From the NCBI RefSeq assembly GCF_947855115.1, contig NZ_CANTZW010000015.1:46484-110483 (forward strand): DNA of 64,000 bases, read 5' to 3'. Each line of letters starts with the position of its first letter. Positions within the stretch are counted from its first letter, which is position 1. The notes under the pieces are model-generated. The model made no database searches. It saw only the letters and a list, made by a program, of their open reading frames with translations, and was not told the DNA's origin. Made by a program: the position numbers and the translations under genes. Origin of the DNA: an uncultured Parabacteroides sp. (lineage in GTDB: Bacteria > Bacteroidota > Bacteroidia > Bacteroidales > Tannerellaceae). Shown here one piece after another: positions 17,370 through 26,271 of this stretch.

Positions 17370-19751
17370 ATGGAAGACTGGGGAACGGATTTTGAGTACA
17401 ATTTACTGATGGGACTTACGGGAGCCAGTGTCAGCAAGCATTTACTAGACGAGCATTTCACACTTTTATGGGCGAATGATTTCTACTACGATATGATAGG
17501 CTACTCGAAAGACGAGTACGAGACCCTTTTCCATAACAAGCCCGACCTGTACTTTAAAGGTTACGACGAGGCTTGGAATATATTATCCGATAATATCTAT
17601 GGGGCGTTAGCGAACAATTCCAACGGTTACGAGGTCGTTTTTCAAATGCCCACGAAGAACGGGGAGAGATGGACAAAGATCACGTCTACGTTTACCAAGC
17701 AGCTTCAAGACGGTATCCCGATCTCTTATACCGTGATGACCGATGTGGAAGACATAATGCGGAGACGGATCGAGCAAACCATAGCTTACGACAATATCCC
17801 CGGTTTCATTTCCAAGCACAAGGTACATAAGGACGGTCATTTCACGCTACTGGAAGCGAACGATAAATACAAGGAATTCTCCGGCGCTGACAAGAATTCT
17901 TTCGCAACGTTCAGCCCCTTTTCCCGTCTAGACGAGGCAAGCCACAATACGATGGACACCCATATCCCCTGTATGTTGAAAGGAGAACCCGTACATTTCG
18001 TTATCCAGTCGAAAGACAAAAATGGACACAGTGCTTGGCTACAGTTGAACGGGGAATGCATTGGCTGGGAAGGTGACGAGCCTATCTATCTTATTGTCTA
18101 CATCAATATCACCGATATCACTGAGCAGAAGGAGTTACAAAAGAAATTGGAGAAACAGTCGAGGCAGCTTAAAGAGGCACTAGAATCGGCCGAAAAAGCC
18201 AACCAAGCCAAATCGGACTTCCTCGCCCGCATGAGCCACGACATCCGGACTCCCATGAACGCTATCATGGGAATGACAGCCATAGCGCAAGCTCACGTGG
18301 ACGAACGTGAAAGAGTACTCGATTGCTTGGAGAAAATCAACGGAGCCTCTAAATTATTACTGAGCCTGATCAATGAGGTACTCGATATGTCCAAGGTAGA
18401 GAGTGGCAGGCTGATCCTCTCCGAAGACGATTTCAACGTGGGGGAACTCTTGCAAGACTTGATCGTCATGATGCAGCCGGAAATAAAAAGCAAACAACAG
18501 ACCCTGGACATACATCTCAAAAATCTGAAGCACGAGAACGTAAAAGGTGATACGCAACGGATCAAGCAGGTATTGATGAATATCCTCTCGAACGCAATCA
18601 AGTATACACCGGACAAAGGCCGCATCACAATAGATATCTATGAGAAAGAACCTCATGACGGCATCGGTAATTACGAGTTCGTGTTCGAGGACAATGGAAG
18701 AGGCATGAAACCGGAGTTCCTGGATAAGATATTTCTGCCTTTCGAGCGTGCGAGCGATGATGAGATCAAGACAATACAAGGAACCGGTCTCGGCATGGCG
18801 ATCAGCCATAAAATCATCCAATTGATGGGAGGAGATATCAAGGTAGAGAGTGAATATGGCAAAGGTTCCCGTTTCACGATCAATATGCCCTTGGCATACC
18901 GAGACCAGAAACAGGCTGAGAGAATCGAGGCCGAAGATTTGGAAGTTCTCGTGGTAGATGACGATAAGATCGCCTGCCAAAGCACGTGTAACTGCCTACA
19001 GGAAATCGGGATAAACAGTGAATGTGTTTATTCGGGCAGCGATGCCATAGAAAAAGTACGGCAACATCATTTGGCCGGCAAGGATTACTTCGCCGTGATC
19101 ATCGACCTGAAAATGCCTCAAATGAACGGTATCGAGACAACCCGGAGAATCAGGCGTTTCGTGGGAGCGGATGTCCCGATCATCATTCTCTCCGCATACG
19201 ATCTGGAGGAATATGAGGCCGAGGCCAAGGAAGCAAAGGCCAACGGGTTTATCACCAAGCCTCTCTATAAATCCAAGTTGATCCAAGTATTGAAATCCTT
19301 CCTCGATGAAGAAGGCCAGCCGGAACCGATCCGTCCGTTCAAGTTATCGAACGCCGACTATTCCGACAAGCGTGTCTTGCTCGTGGAAGACAACGAGTTA
19401 AATCAAGAGATAGCCGTAGAGATCATCGGTAGTACCGGTGTCGCGATCGATACGGCGGTAAATGGCCTGGAGGCCGTTCATAAAGTCTCCCAATCAGAAG
19501 AAGGCTTTTACCAGATGATACTGATGGATATCCAGATGCCTGTCATGGATGGTTACGAGGCTACCCGGCAGATTCGTTCCCTCCAGCGAAAAGACACCGC
19601 ACATATGCCGATCATAGCCATGACCGCCAACGCTTTTTCAGAAGACGTGACAAACGCCATCAAAGCGGGCATGGATTATCATCTGGCCAAACCAATTGAT
19701 ATCGGGGCATTAATGAGTATCCTTAATAAATATTTACAATCGCCGATATAA
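17370..19751 (+). CDS. Soluble PAS hybrid histidine kinase with two receiver domains
   Basis: 793 residues without signal peptide or membrane helix, hence cytoplasmic. Order: PAS-like segments about 10-125 and 135-250; a coiled linker; HisKA with phospho-acceptor H290 (MSHDIRTPMN); HATPase with NAIKYTPD, DNGRGM and GTGLGMAIS; receiver 1 with D579 (VIIDLKMPQMNG); receiver 2 with D720 (ILMDIQMPVMDG). No HPt or DNA-binding output domain is attached, so phosphate must go to a separate partner. The AraC gene upstream and the OmpR pair downstream are candidates by position only. This differs from the periplasmic one-protein hybrid systems of Bacteroides glycan loci. Confidence 0.93.
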   Translation: MEDWGTDFEYNLLMGLTGASVSKHLLDEHFTLLWANDFYYDMIGYSKDEYETLFHNKPDLYFKGYDEAWNILSDNIYGALANNSNGYEVVFQMPTKNGERWTKITSTFTKQLQDGIPISYTVMTDVEDIMRRRIEQTIAYDNIPGFISKHKVHKDGHFTLLEANDKYKEFSGADKNSFATFSPFSRLDEASHNTMDTHIPCMLKGEPVHFVIQSKDKNGHSAWLQLNGECIGWEGDEPIYLIVYINITDITEQKELQKKLEKQSRQLKEALESAEKANQAKSDFLARMSHDIRTPMNAIMGMTAIAQAHVDERERVLDCLEKINGASKLLLSLINEVLDMSKVESGRLILSEDDFNVGELLQDLIVMMQPEIKSKQQTLDIHLKNLKHENVKGDTQRIKQVLMNILSNAIKYTPDKGRITIDIYEKEPHDGIGNYEFVFEDNGRGMKPEFLDKIFLPFERASDDEIKTIQGTGLGMAISHKIIQLMGGDIKVESEYGKGSRFTINMPLAYRDQKQAERIEAEDLEVLVVDDDKIACQSTCNCLQEIGINSECVYSGSDAIEKVRQHHLAGKDYFAVIIDLKMPQMNGIETTRRIRRFVGADVPIIILSAYDLEEYEAEAKEAKANGFITKPLYKSKLIQVLKSFLDEEGQPEPIRPFKLSNADYSDKRVLLVEDNELNQEIAVEIIGSTGVAIDTAVNGLEAVHKVSQSEEGFYQMILMDIQMPVMDGYEATRQIRSLQRKDTAHMPIIAMTANAFSEDVTNAIKAGMDYHLAKPIDIGALMSILNKYLQSPI

Positions 19752-19834
19752 AGTTTATCTTGCAAATTAGAAGCTCATGTTGTAAAAATTATCTATTTTA
19801 GCGATAAATTCGGTTACAAGCATAAAGAGAGTTC

Positions 19835-21361
19835 ATGAACATCAGACTTCGTTTTAAGTTAATCGCTTTGCTGATCACCTTATCGCTAGCCGGGCTACTG
19901 GTATTCCAAGGATACTGGTTGAAAGGTTTATATGAAACCTTATATAAGCAAATGGAGATCAATATAGAGGAAGCGATGAAGATCGCCGACTATAAGGAGT
20001 TGTTCCTGCGCATCCGGTCTGTCAAGAAAGAACAGGGGGTGCTGGGGCCTCAAACCCAAGAGATCTATTTCAACTCGGCGGCAGATTCGCCCGATGAACA
20101 CGATACGGACAAACAAAACGGTACCCATATCGATGAGCAAGATACGAACACCGACGAGAGGAAGGAACTCCAGACAAAGCTCCCCATCTCACGCCTAGGG
20201 GTAAGTATCGATTACGGGGACGATGAGGAAGAGTTTAGCTCGATAGACTCTACGCTGACGGATTATCTATACATAATCGGAGAGTTGGAAGATATGGTGC
20301 AACAAGCGATGCACGCCAATATAGATTCCATAAAACCGGTCAATTTCGAGGCTTACAACAAATTATTGACTTTGGAGCTGGAGGCTAGAAATATCATGAC
20401 AGAACATGAGTTGGTGACAATTTATAAGTCGGTCAACGGGGAAGAGAAAAGTTGGATGCACCTGAACAATCCGGAACGGTTCACTACATGGAAAAACCCG
20501 ACGTATTTCGACTACCCGCTCCATAACGAGAGTACATTACTATATCGCTTGTATCTTAAATCGCCGGCCAGCGTGATACTCACCCAGATGAAAGGTATCC
20601 TGATCTCCTCTTTCCTATTGCTTTTGCTGATTATTTGCGCTTTCATCTATTTGCTCCGTACCATCTTGAAGCAAAAGACCGTGGAGGAGCTAAAGACCGA
20701 TTTCACCAACAACATGACACATGAGCTGAAAACCCCGATCAGCGTCGGTTATGCCGCCGTAGACGCATTATTGAATTTCGGCGATCCTGTCAATGAGAAA
20801 CAGCGGAAATACCTGACGATCGTAAAAGACCAGCTTATTCATCTTACCGGACTGGTGGAGCAAATATTGACGCTCGCCGTAGAGAACCGCAGTACTTTCC
20901 GCTTACGGCCCGAAACGATCTCTTTAAGCGGGCTTACGGCCCCCTTAATTGAGCAATATAGACTGAAAGCGAACAAACCCGTGGAGTTTACCAGCTCCAT
21001 TCCCGAGGATATAGAATTGGTGGCCGATCGTACCCACCTATATAATATGCTGAGCAACCTTATCGATAACGCGATCAAATATGCCGACAAGGAACCTTGC
21101 CGTATCGAAGTAGCCGCCCGGCAAAACGACCGTGAGACAACAATCTCCGTAACCGACAACGGCCCGGGTATCAGCGAAACCAACCTGCGACAGATATTCG
21201 ACAAGTTCTTCCGGGTTCCCCAAGGCAACATCCACGACGTGAAAGGTTACGGACTGGGGTTGTATTACGTAAAAGACATGATGGGTAAACACGGAGGAAC
21301 GGTTCGTGTGGAAAGCGCACTCGGCAAAGGTTCTACCTTTACCCTGCATTTTAAACGATAA
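19835..21361 (+). CDS. Membrane sensor histidine kinase
   Basis: 508 residues: membrane helix near residues 9-28, an extracytoplasmic sensor region of ~220 residues rich in acidic residues, a second helix near 250-272, HisKA with H296 (MTHELKTPISVG), and HATPase motifs (NLIDNAIKYAD, DNGPGIS, GYGLGLYYV). A classical orthodox kinase. Its response regulator starts 22 bases after the stop, so the two form an operon. Signal sensed unknown. Confidence 0.93.
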   Translation: MNIRLRFKLIALLITLSLAGLLVFQGYWLKGLYETLYKQMEINIEEAMKIADYKELFLRIRSVKKEQGVLGPQTQEIYFNSAADSPDEHDTDKQNGTHIDEQDTNTDERKELQTKLPISRLGVSIDYGDDEEEFSSIDSTLTDYLYIIGELEDMVQQAMHANIDSIKPVNFEAYNKLLTLELEARNIMTEHELVTIYKSVNGEEKSWMHLNNPERFTTWKNPTYFDYPLHNESTLLYRLYLKSPASVILTQMKGILISSFLLLLLIICAFIYLLRTILKQKTVEELKTDFTNNMTHELKTPISVGYAAVDALLNFGDPVNEKQRKYLTIVKDQLIHLTGLVEQILTLAVENRSTFRLRPETISLSGLTAPLIEQYRLKANKPVEFTSSIPEDIELVADRTHLYNMLSNLIDNAIKYADKEPCRIEVAARQNDRETTISVTDNGPGISETNLRQIFDKFFRVPQGNIHDVKGYGLGLYYVKDMMGKHGGTVRVESALGKGSTFTLHFKR

Positions 21362-21383
21362 CCCGAAAAATCAACGATCAAAC

Positions 21384-22067
21384 ATGGAAAAGATAAAAGT
21401 ATTATTAGTAGAAGACGAACCTACATTGGCAATGATCATCAAAGATACGCTGGATGGAAACGAGTTCGACATAACCCTAGCGGCGAATGGCGAGGAAGGC
21501 CTCTCCCGCTACGCGGAGATCAATCCGGACATTATCGTAGCGGATATCATGATGCCGAAGATGGATGGCTTCACGATGGTCAAATTGATCCGTAAGACAG
21601 ACACGCATACCCCTGTCTTATTCCTATCAGCCCGTTCCGCGGCCAACGACGTGGTGGAGGGCTTCGAGCTAGGAGGCAACGACTATCTGAAAAAACCTTT
21701 CGGCATGGCAGAATTGATCGTGCGCATCAAGGCGCTGCTGCATAAGGTATCTGTCCAGAAGCAAGAAGCTACCTCCTTCCGTATAGGGCTTTATACATTC
21801 GATTCCATCACGCAGACATTGACCTGCCAAGGGGAAAAACAACTCCTCAGCAACCGGGAATCCGAGATACTGAAACGCCTTTGCGACAATAAAGACCAAG
21901 TATTACCGATGAAAGAGATCTTGACAGACCTTTGGGGAGATGACTCTTTCTTCAACGCCCGCAGCCTACACGTCTTCATCACCAAGCTACGCCATAAGTT
22001 ATCGAAAGACGGGTCTATCAAGATCTTAAATATCCGGGGAATCGGATACAAATTGATCATTGGTTGA
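21384..22067 (+). CDS. OmpR-family response regulator
   Basis: 227 residues from the ATG at 21384 (MEKIKVLLVEDEP), which is the usual receiver start; an in-frame upstream ATG at 21306 lies inside the kinase gene and is rejected. Receiver domain has D54 (IIVADIMMPKMDG) and K in KKPFG near 104; the C-terminus is a winged helix (SNRESEILKRL, DSFFNARSLHVFITKLRHKL, IRGIGYKLI). Cognate to the kinase ending at 21361. Its last 11 bases overlap the convergent TSCPD gene. Confidence 0.94.
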   Translation: MEKIKVLLVEDEPTLAMIIKDTLDGNEFDITLAANGEEGLSRYAEINPDIIVADIMMPKMDGFTMVKLIRKTDTHTPVLFLSARSAANDVVEGFELGGNDYLKKPFGMAELIVRIKALLHKVSVQKQEATSFRIGLYTFDSITQTLTCQGEKQLLSNRESEILKRLCDNKDQVLPMKEILTDLWGDDSFFNARSLHVFITKLRHKLSKDGSIKILNIRGIGYKLIIG

Positions 22068-22314
22068 ATCGCTTCAATGCCTGCGCCATCTGGTCCGGGC
22101 ATGAAGTACCCCTTCCATGGCAATCGATGCCGGACAAACGTCCGATCGCATCTTGGATACGCATACCTCTCAGCAAGGCGCACATGCCCTGCCCGTTTCC
22201 GTGGCAACCACCCACGATCTGCACATTCTCTATCACGCCATCCCGAGCATCGATTACCATCAACTTAGAACAAACGCCTCCTTGGGGCGTATAGGTCACA
22301 CGTTGTGTCTCCAT
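22057..22314 (-). CDS. TSCPD domain-containing small protein
   Basis: 85 residues from METQRVTYTPQGGVCSK. It contains the TSCPD motif (GTSCPDQMAQAL) and further conserved cysteines in GGVCSK, GGCHGNG and GIDCHGRG, matching the TIGR03905/TSCPD family related to a segment of certain ribonucleotide reductases. The pattern of four cysteines suggests metal binding (inference). The ATG at 22314 is preferred over 22341, whose extra MFIKRKEKK is charged and unlike the family. Convergent overlap of 11 bases with the response regulator. A minus-strand TACCTTCG lies at 22353-22346. Confidence 0.88.
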   Translation of the reverse strand: METQRVTYTPQGGVCSKLMVIDARDGVIENVQIVGGCHGNGQGMCALLRGMRIQDAIGRLSGIDCHGRGTSCPDQMAQALKRFNQ

Positions 22315-22367
22315 TTTCTTTTCTTTCCTTTTTATAAACAAGTCGCGAAGGTATAAATAAAATTAAC

Positions 22368-22375
22368 TACATTTG
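22368..22375 (+). promoter_or_regulatory. -7 box for folC
   Basis: TACATTTG matches TAnnTTTG, 22 bases before the folC ATG at 22397. The divergent TSCPD gene has a weaker box just upstream. Confidence 0.6.
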
Positions 22376-22396
22376 TAGCATCTAATTTATAAAAGC

Positions 22397-23716
22397 ATGA
22401 CATACGAGGAAACGCTACACTATCTATATACCAGCATCCCGGTCTTCCAACACAGCGGACCTTCCGCCTACAAACCCGGTTTGGGTACAAGTATCGCCCT
22501 AGATGATTATCTGGGAAATCCACATAAAGCTTATAAAACGATCCATGTAGCCGGAACGAACGGCAAAGGTTCGGTCTGCCATTTACTGGCAGCCATCCTC
22601 CGTCAGTCCGGTTTCAAAGTCGGGCTTTATACCTCTCCCCACTTGGTGGATTTCCGGGAACGCATCCGGGTGAACGGGAAAAAGATCCCCAAAGATTACG
22701 TGGTCGATTTCGTCGAGCGTCATCGCTCTTTCTTCGAGCCTCTGCATCCTTCCTTCTTCGAGCTAACCTCCAGCATGGCCTTCGAGTATTTCCGAGACCA
22801 ACAGGTAGACTATGCCGTTATCGAGGTCGGGATGGGAGGTCGTTTGGACAGCACGAACATCATCAAGCCAATCTTGAGTATCATCACGAATATCAGTCTG
22901 GACCATACACAATTCCTAGGGGATACGGAAGAGAAAATAGCGGCAGAGAAAGCCGGTATTATCAAGAGAGGCGTACCGGCACTTCTCGGAGAAACGGAGA
23001 AACACACGGTTTATGACGTTTTCAAGAACAAAGCAGAAAAAGTAGGCGCACCTTTCTATTACGCCCAACGAATGGATATGGTAAAAGAAGAATGTAAGCT
23101 GACGGTTGGTGGTAAATGGTTTTTCCCTTCCGTTGAATATGGGGAAATAGAAGGACAGCTTGGTGGAGAGGTACAGGTAAGAAACGCCGTAACCGTATTA
23201 TCTGCCATCCATATATTGCGCTCGGAACTGGGCGTGGATATTATCCCGGAAGCGGTACACGAGGGTTTCGGCCACGTGACGGAATTAACGGGTCTGAAAG
23301 GACGCTGGCAAACCTTGCGCTCTAAACCTACCGTAATTTGCGATACGGGACATAACGTAGGTGGTTGGGAACACATAGCGGAGCACCTGAAAGTATTGCG
23401 TGAATATTGCGGGCAAATCTATATGGTTGTAGGTATGGTAAACGACAAGGATATCGATGGTGTACTCTCCCTGATGCCGCAAGACGCTTTTTATTTCTTC
23501 ACGCAAGCCTCCGTGGAAAGAGCGATGCCTGTAGAGGATTTCGCGGCGCAGGCCATGCGACACGGTTTATCAGGGACTCTTTGCGATACGGTACAAGACG
23601 CTGTCGAGAAAGCGTTAGATTGCGCCCGTGAGAACGACTTGATCTTTATCGGAGGAAGTACGTTTATCGTAGCGGACGCTCTCCCTTTGTTCATGAAAGA
23701 AGACGAAAACAAATAA
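22397..23716 (+). CDS. folC: Bifunctional folylpolyglutamate/dihydrofolate synthase
   Basis: Adds glutamate to dihydropteroate and folates using ATP; cytoplasmic. 439 residues, a normal size. Mur-ligase-type P-loop GTNGKGSVCH at about residues 54-63, the folate-family TSPHLVDFRERIRVNG motif, GGRLDSTN and SLDHTQFLG, and a C-terminal ligase domain with DTGHNVGGWEH. The MFS gene follows after 23 bases. Confidence 0.95.
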   Translation: MTYEETLHYLYTSIPVFQHSGPSAYKPGLGTSIALDDYLGNPHKAYKTIHVAGTNGKGSVCHLLAAILRQSGFKVGLYTSPHLVDFRERIRVNGKKIPKDYVVDFVERHRSFFEPLHPSFFELTSSMAFEYFRDQQVDYAVIEVGMGGRLDSTNIIKPILSIITNISLDHTQFLGDTEEKIAAEKAGIIKRGVPALLGETEKHTVYDVFKNKAEKVGAPFYYAQRMDMVKEECKLTVGGKWFFPSVEYGEIEGQLGGEVQVRNAVTVLSAIHILRSELGVDIIPEAVHEGFGHVTELTGLKGRWQTLRSKPTVICDTGHNVGGWEHIAEHLKVLREYCGQIYMVVGMVNDKDIDGVLSLMPQDAFYFFTQASVERAMPVEDFAAQAMRHGLSGTLCDTVQDAVEKALDCARENDLIFIGGSTFIVADALPLFMKEDENK

Positions 23717-23739
23717 TATAACTCTATAAAACAAATATC

Positions 23740-25155
23740 ATGATAGAAAAAATTCATCAGAAACTAAGCGACTCGAAAGTCGCACGCTGGAGTGTGCTCG
23801 CTTTGGCGGCATTCACGATGCTTTGCGGATACTTCCTCACGGATGTAATGGCTCCGCTCAAGCCGATGCTGGAAGAACAGTTGGGTTGGAACAGTACGGA
23901 ATATGGTTGGTTTACCAGCGCTTACGGTTGGTTCAACGTATTCTTATTCATGTTGATTATCGGCGGTATCATTCTGGACAAGATGGGTGTTCGTTTCACT
24001 GGGGTCACTTCCTGTCTTTTGATGATTATCGGTTGTTCCATTAAATATTATGCCATCTCGGATTCGTTCACGATGGAAGGAGAGCTTTTCGGATGGAAAG
24101 CGCAAGTGATGGTAGCGGCCTTCGGATACGCTATTTTCGGTGTCGGGGTGGAGACCGCCGGTATCACGGTATCTAAGATTATCGTACGATGGTTCAAAGG
24201 TAAAGAAATGGCGTTGGCAATGGGCTTGGAGATGGCTACGGCTCGTTTGGGTACGGCCTTAGCCTTGTCTATCACGGTTCCCGCCGCCAAGTATTTCGGT
24301 AGTATCTCCGCTCCCATCTTGCTTTGCCTTTGCATGTTGTGTATCGGCTTGATCGCCTTCCTCGTATTTTGCGTGATGGATCGCAAACTAGACGCTTCGA
24401 TGGACGCTATTGAACAAGCGGAGGAGGAAGAACCATTCCGTTTGAAAGATATCGTGTTGATCGTAACCAGCAAGGGGTTCTGGCTAATCGCTCTACTTTG
24501 CGTATTGTTCTACTCGGCCGTATTCCCCTTCTTGAAATACGCCACGGATTTGATGGTCAATAAATATAACGTAGATCCGGAACTGGCGGGAAACATCCCG
24601 GCTATCCTACCTTTCGGTACGATTCTTCTGACCCCGTTCTTCGGTAATTTATACGATCGCAAGGGTAAAGGGGCGACGATCATGATCTATGGAGCCTTGA
24701 TGTTGATCGGCGTACATTTATTATTTACGCTTCCGATCTTGAACCAATGGTGGTTCGCTACCATCGTGATGGTCGTACTGGGTATCGCATTCTCTTTGGT
24801 TCCGTCGGCGATGTGGCCATCTGTTCCGAAGATTATCCCGGAGAAACAATTAGGTACGGCTTATGCCTTGATCTTCTGGGTACAGAATATCGGTCTAAGC
24901 ATGGTGCCCTTATTAATTGGCTGGATATTGGATACGTATTGTAAAATCGACAATGGCACGGGTAAGCCGGCTTACGACTATACGATACCAATGGCGGTCT
25001 TCGCCAGCTTCGGTGTACTCGCCCTCTTTATCGCCTTGATGTTGAAACGTGAGGACAAAATCAAAGGTTATGGCCTTGAATTGCCCAACATCCAAAAAGA
25101 TTCAGATAAAGCCGAGGCCGAGATAATCGCCAAAGAAATGCTCGCAGAGCCTTAA
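23740..25155 (+). CDS. MFS transporter
   Basis: 471 residues with about 12 membrane helices and a cytoplasmic central loop (DRKLDASMDAIEQAEEEEPFRLKD). The loop between helices 2 and 3 carries GGIILDKMGVRF, a variant of the MFS A motif, repeated in the second half as FGNLYDRKGKGA. Likely an organic-anion or small-metabolite carrier; substrate cannot be assigned. Probably co-transcribed with folC; followed by a terminator at 25179. Confidence 0.9.
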   Translation: MIEKIHQKLSDSKVARWSVLALAAFTMLCGYFLTDVMAPLKPMLEEQLGWNSTEYGWFTSAYGWFNVFLFMLIIGGIILDKMGVRFTGVTSCLLMIIGCSIKYYAISDSFTMEGELFGWKAQVMVAAFGYAIFGVGVETAGITVSKIIVRWFKGKEMALAMGLEMATARLGTALALSITVPAAKYFGSISAPILLCLCMLCIGLIAFLVFCVMDRKLDASMDAIEQAEEEEPFRLKDIVLIVTSKGFWLIALLCVLFYSAVFPFLKYATDLMVNKYNVDPELAGNIPAILPFGTILLTPFFGNLYDRKGKGATIMIYGALMLIGVHLLFTLPILNQWWFATIVMVVLGIAFSLVPSAMWPSVPKIIPEKQLGTAYALIFWVQNIGLSMVPLLIGWILDTYCKIDNGTGKPAYDYTIPMAVFASFGVLALFIALMLKREDKIKGYGLELPNIQKDSDKAEAEIIAKEMLAEP

Positions 25156-25178
25156 TAAAGGCCGATCCGGATATATGG

Positions 25179-25212
25179 AAGGTGTGGTAAACAGGTTTTA
25201 TCACACCTTTTA
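25179..25212 (+). terminator. Terminator after the MFS gene
   Basis: AAGGTGTG faces CACACCTT around a short loop containing TAAACAGGTTTTA, followed by TTTATATTT. Confidence 0.75.
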
Positions 25213-25275
25213 TATTTATATACTTTTGGTATCAAGTAAAAATAGATCCTTCTACGTTTATTCATACGGAAACCT

Positions 25276-25283
25276 TATCTTTG
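25276..25283 (+). promoter_or_regulatory. -7 box for the Bro-N gene
   Basis: TATCTTTG, 22 bases before the ATG at 25306. Confidence 0.6.
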
Positions 25284-25305
25284 TAAGAACTAATATATAA
25301 TATAA

Positions 25306-26145
25306 ATGACACAACAAAACGCAATCAAAATCTTTGAAGAGAAAAAAGTACGTACTGTTTGGAACAGCGAACGGGAAGAATGGTTCTTCTCCATCATTGA
25401 CGTAATAGCCGTATTAACCGAAAGTGATAACCCGAGAAAGTATTGGAGCGTACTAAAAACACGCTTAAAAAAAGAAGGGAACGAAACGGCTACAAATTGT
25501 AGCCAGTTGAGATTACTTGCCGAAGACGGTAAAATGCGCCTAACCGATGTCGCCACCACCGAGCAGTTATTCCGCCTGATACAATCCATCCCCTCTCCCA
25601 AGGCTGAACCTTTTAAACTGTGGATGGCACAGGTCGCTAAAGAGCGGCTTGACCAAATGCAAGATCCCGAATTATCCATCGAACAAGCAATGACAGACTA
25701 CAAACGGTTAGGTTATTCGGATAGCTGGATCAATCAACGCCTTAAAAGTATAGAGATACGCAAAGACCTGACCGACGAATGGAAATCTCATGGCCTGCAA
25801 GAAGGGACGCAATTCGCCACCCTCACCGATATCATTTATAAAACATGGGCAGGAAAGACAGCTAAGGAATACAAACAATTCAAGGGACTGAAAAAAGAGA
25901 ATCTACGAGACAATATGACCAATAAAGAATTGGTATTAAACATGCTCGCCGAACTTTCCACCAAAGAAATATCAGAGGCGACAACACCGGAAACAATGGT
26001 AGACCATATGAACGTTGCCCATAGAGGAGGTAATATCGCCAAAGAAGCACGTATGAGACTGGAACAAGAAACCGGCCAGCCCGTCGTAACCTCACTCAAT
26101 GCCAAAGATATCTTGCAACTAAAACAAAACAAGGAAGACGCATAG
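25306..26145 (+). CDS. Bro-N domain protein (phage antirepressor/DinD-like)
   Basis: 279 residues. The N-terminal ~110 residues form a BRO-N domain (VWNSEREEWFFSIIDVIAVLTESDNPRKYWSVLKTRLKKEG), found in phage antirepressors and DNA-damage-inducible DinD. The C-terminal half is helical and charged, similar to stand-alone chromosomal copies common in Bacteroidales. No phage genes surround it, so it is a solitary gene, not part of a prophage. It is somewhat more AT-rich than its neighbours. A palindromic repeat begins 4 bases after its stop. DNA-binding or SOS-linked function is inference. Confidence 0.82.
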   Translation: MTQQNAIKIFEEKKVRTVWNSEREEWFFSIIDVIAVLTESDNPRKYWSVLKTRLKKEGNETATNCSQLRLLAEDGKMRLTDVATTEQLFRLIQSIPSPKAEPFKLWMAQVAKERLDQMQDPELSIEQAMTDYKRLGYSDSWINQRLKSIEIRKDLTDEWKSHGLQEGTQFATLTDIIYKTWAGKTAKEYKQFKGLKKENLRDNMTNKELVLNMLAELSTKEISEATTPETMVDHMNVAHRGGNIAKEARMRLEQETGQPVVTSLNAKDILQLKQNKEDA

Positions 26146-26149
26146 CTAT

Positions 26150-26176
26150 TTGTAGAGACGGGGCAAGCCCCGTCTC
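26150..26176. repeat. Solo GACGGGGC palindromic repeat
   Basis: Third copy of the element found as an inverted pair at 8743-8836; it differs only at the two central bases (AA instead of GT). The palindrome could also serve as a transcription stop for the Bro-N gene. Confidence 0.85.
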
Positions 26177-26233
26177 CTTCTTTCCTAATAACAACAAGAA
26201 CAATAAAACATAAAGTTTATAAGGATATCTTCT

Positions 26234-26241
26234 TATCTTCG
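26234..26241 (+). promoter_or_regulatory. -7-like box for ispE
   Basis: TATCTTCG, one base from TAnnTTTG, 30 bases before the ATG at 26272. Confidence 0.45.
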
Positions 26242-26271
26242 CGTACCATATAAAAACAAACATTAAGTACT

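Noticed and set aside
25306..26145. Bro-N gene as evidence of a prophage
   Set aside because: folC, an MFS gene, ispE and a peptidase flank it; no integrase, capsid, lysis or attachment-site repeats are visible.
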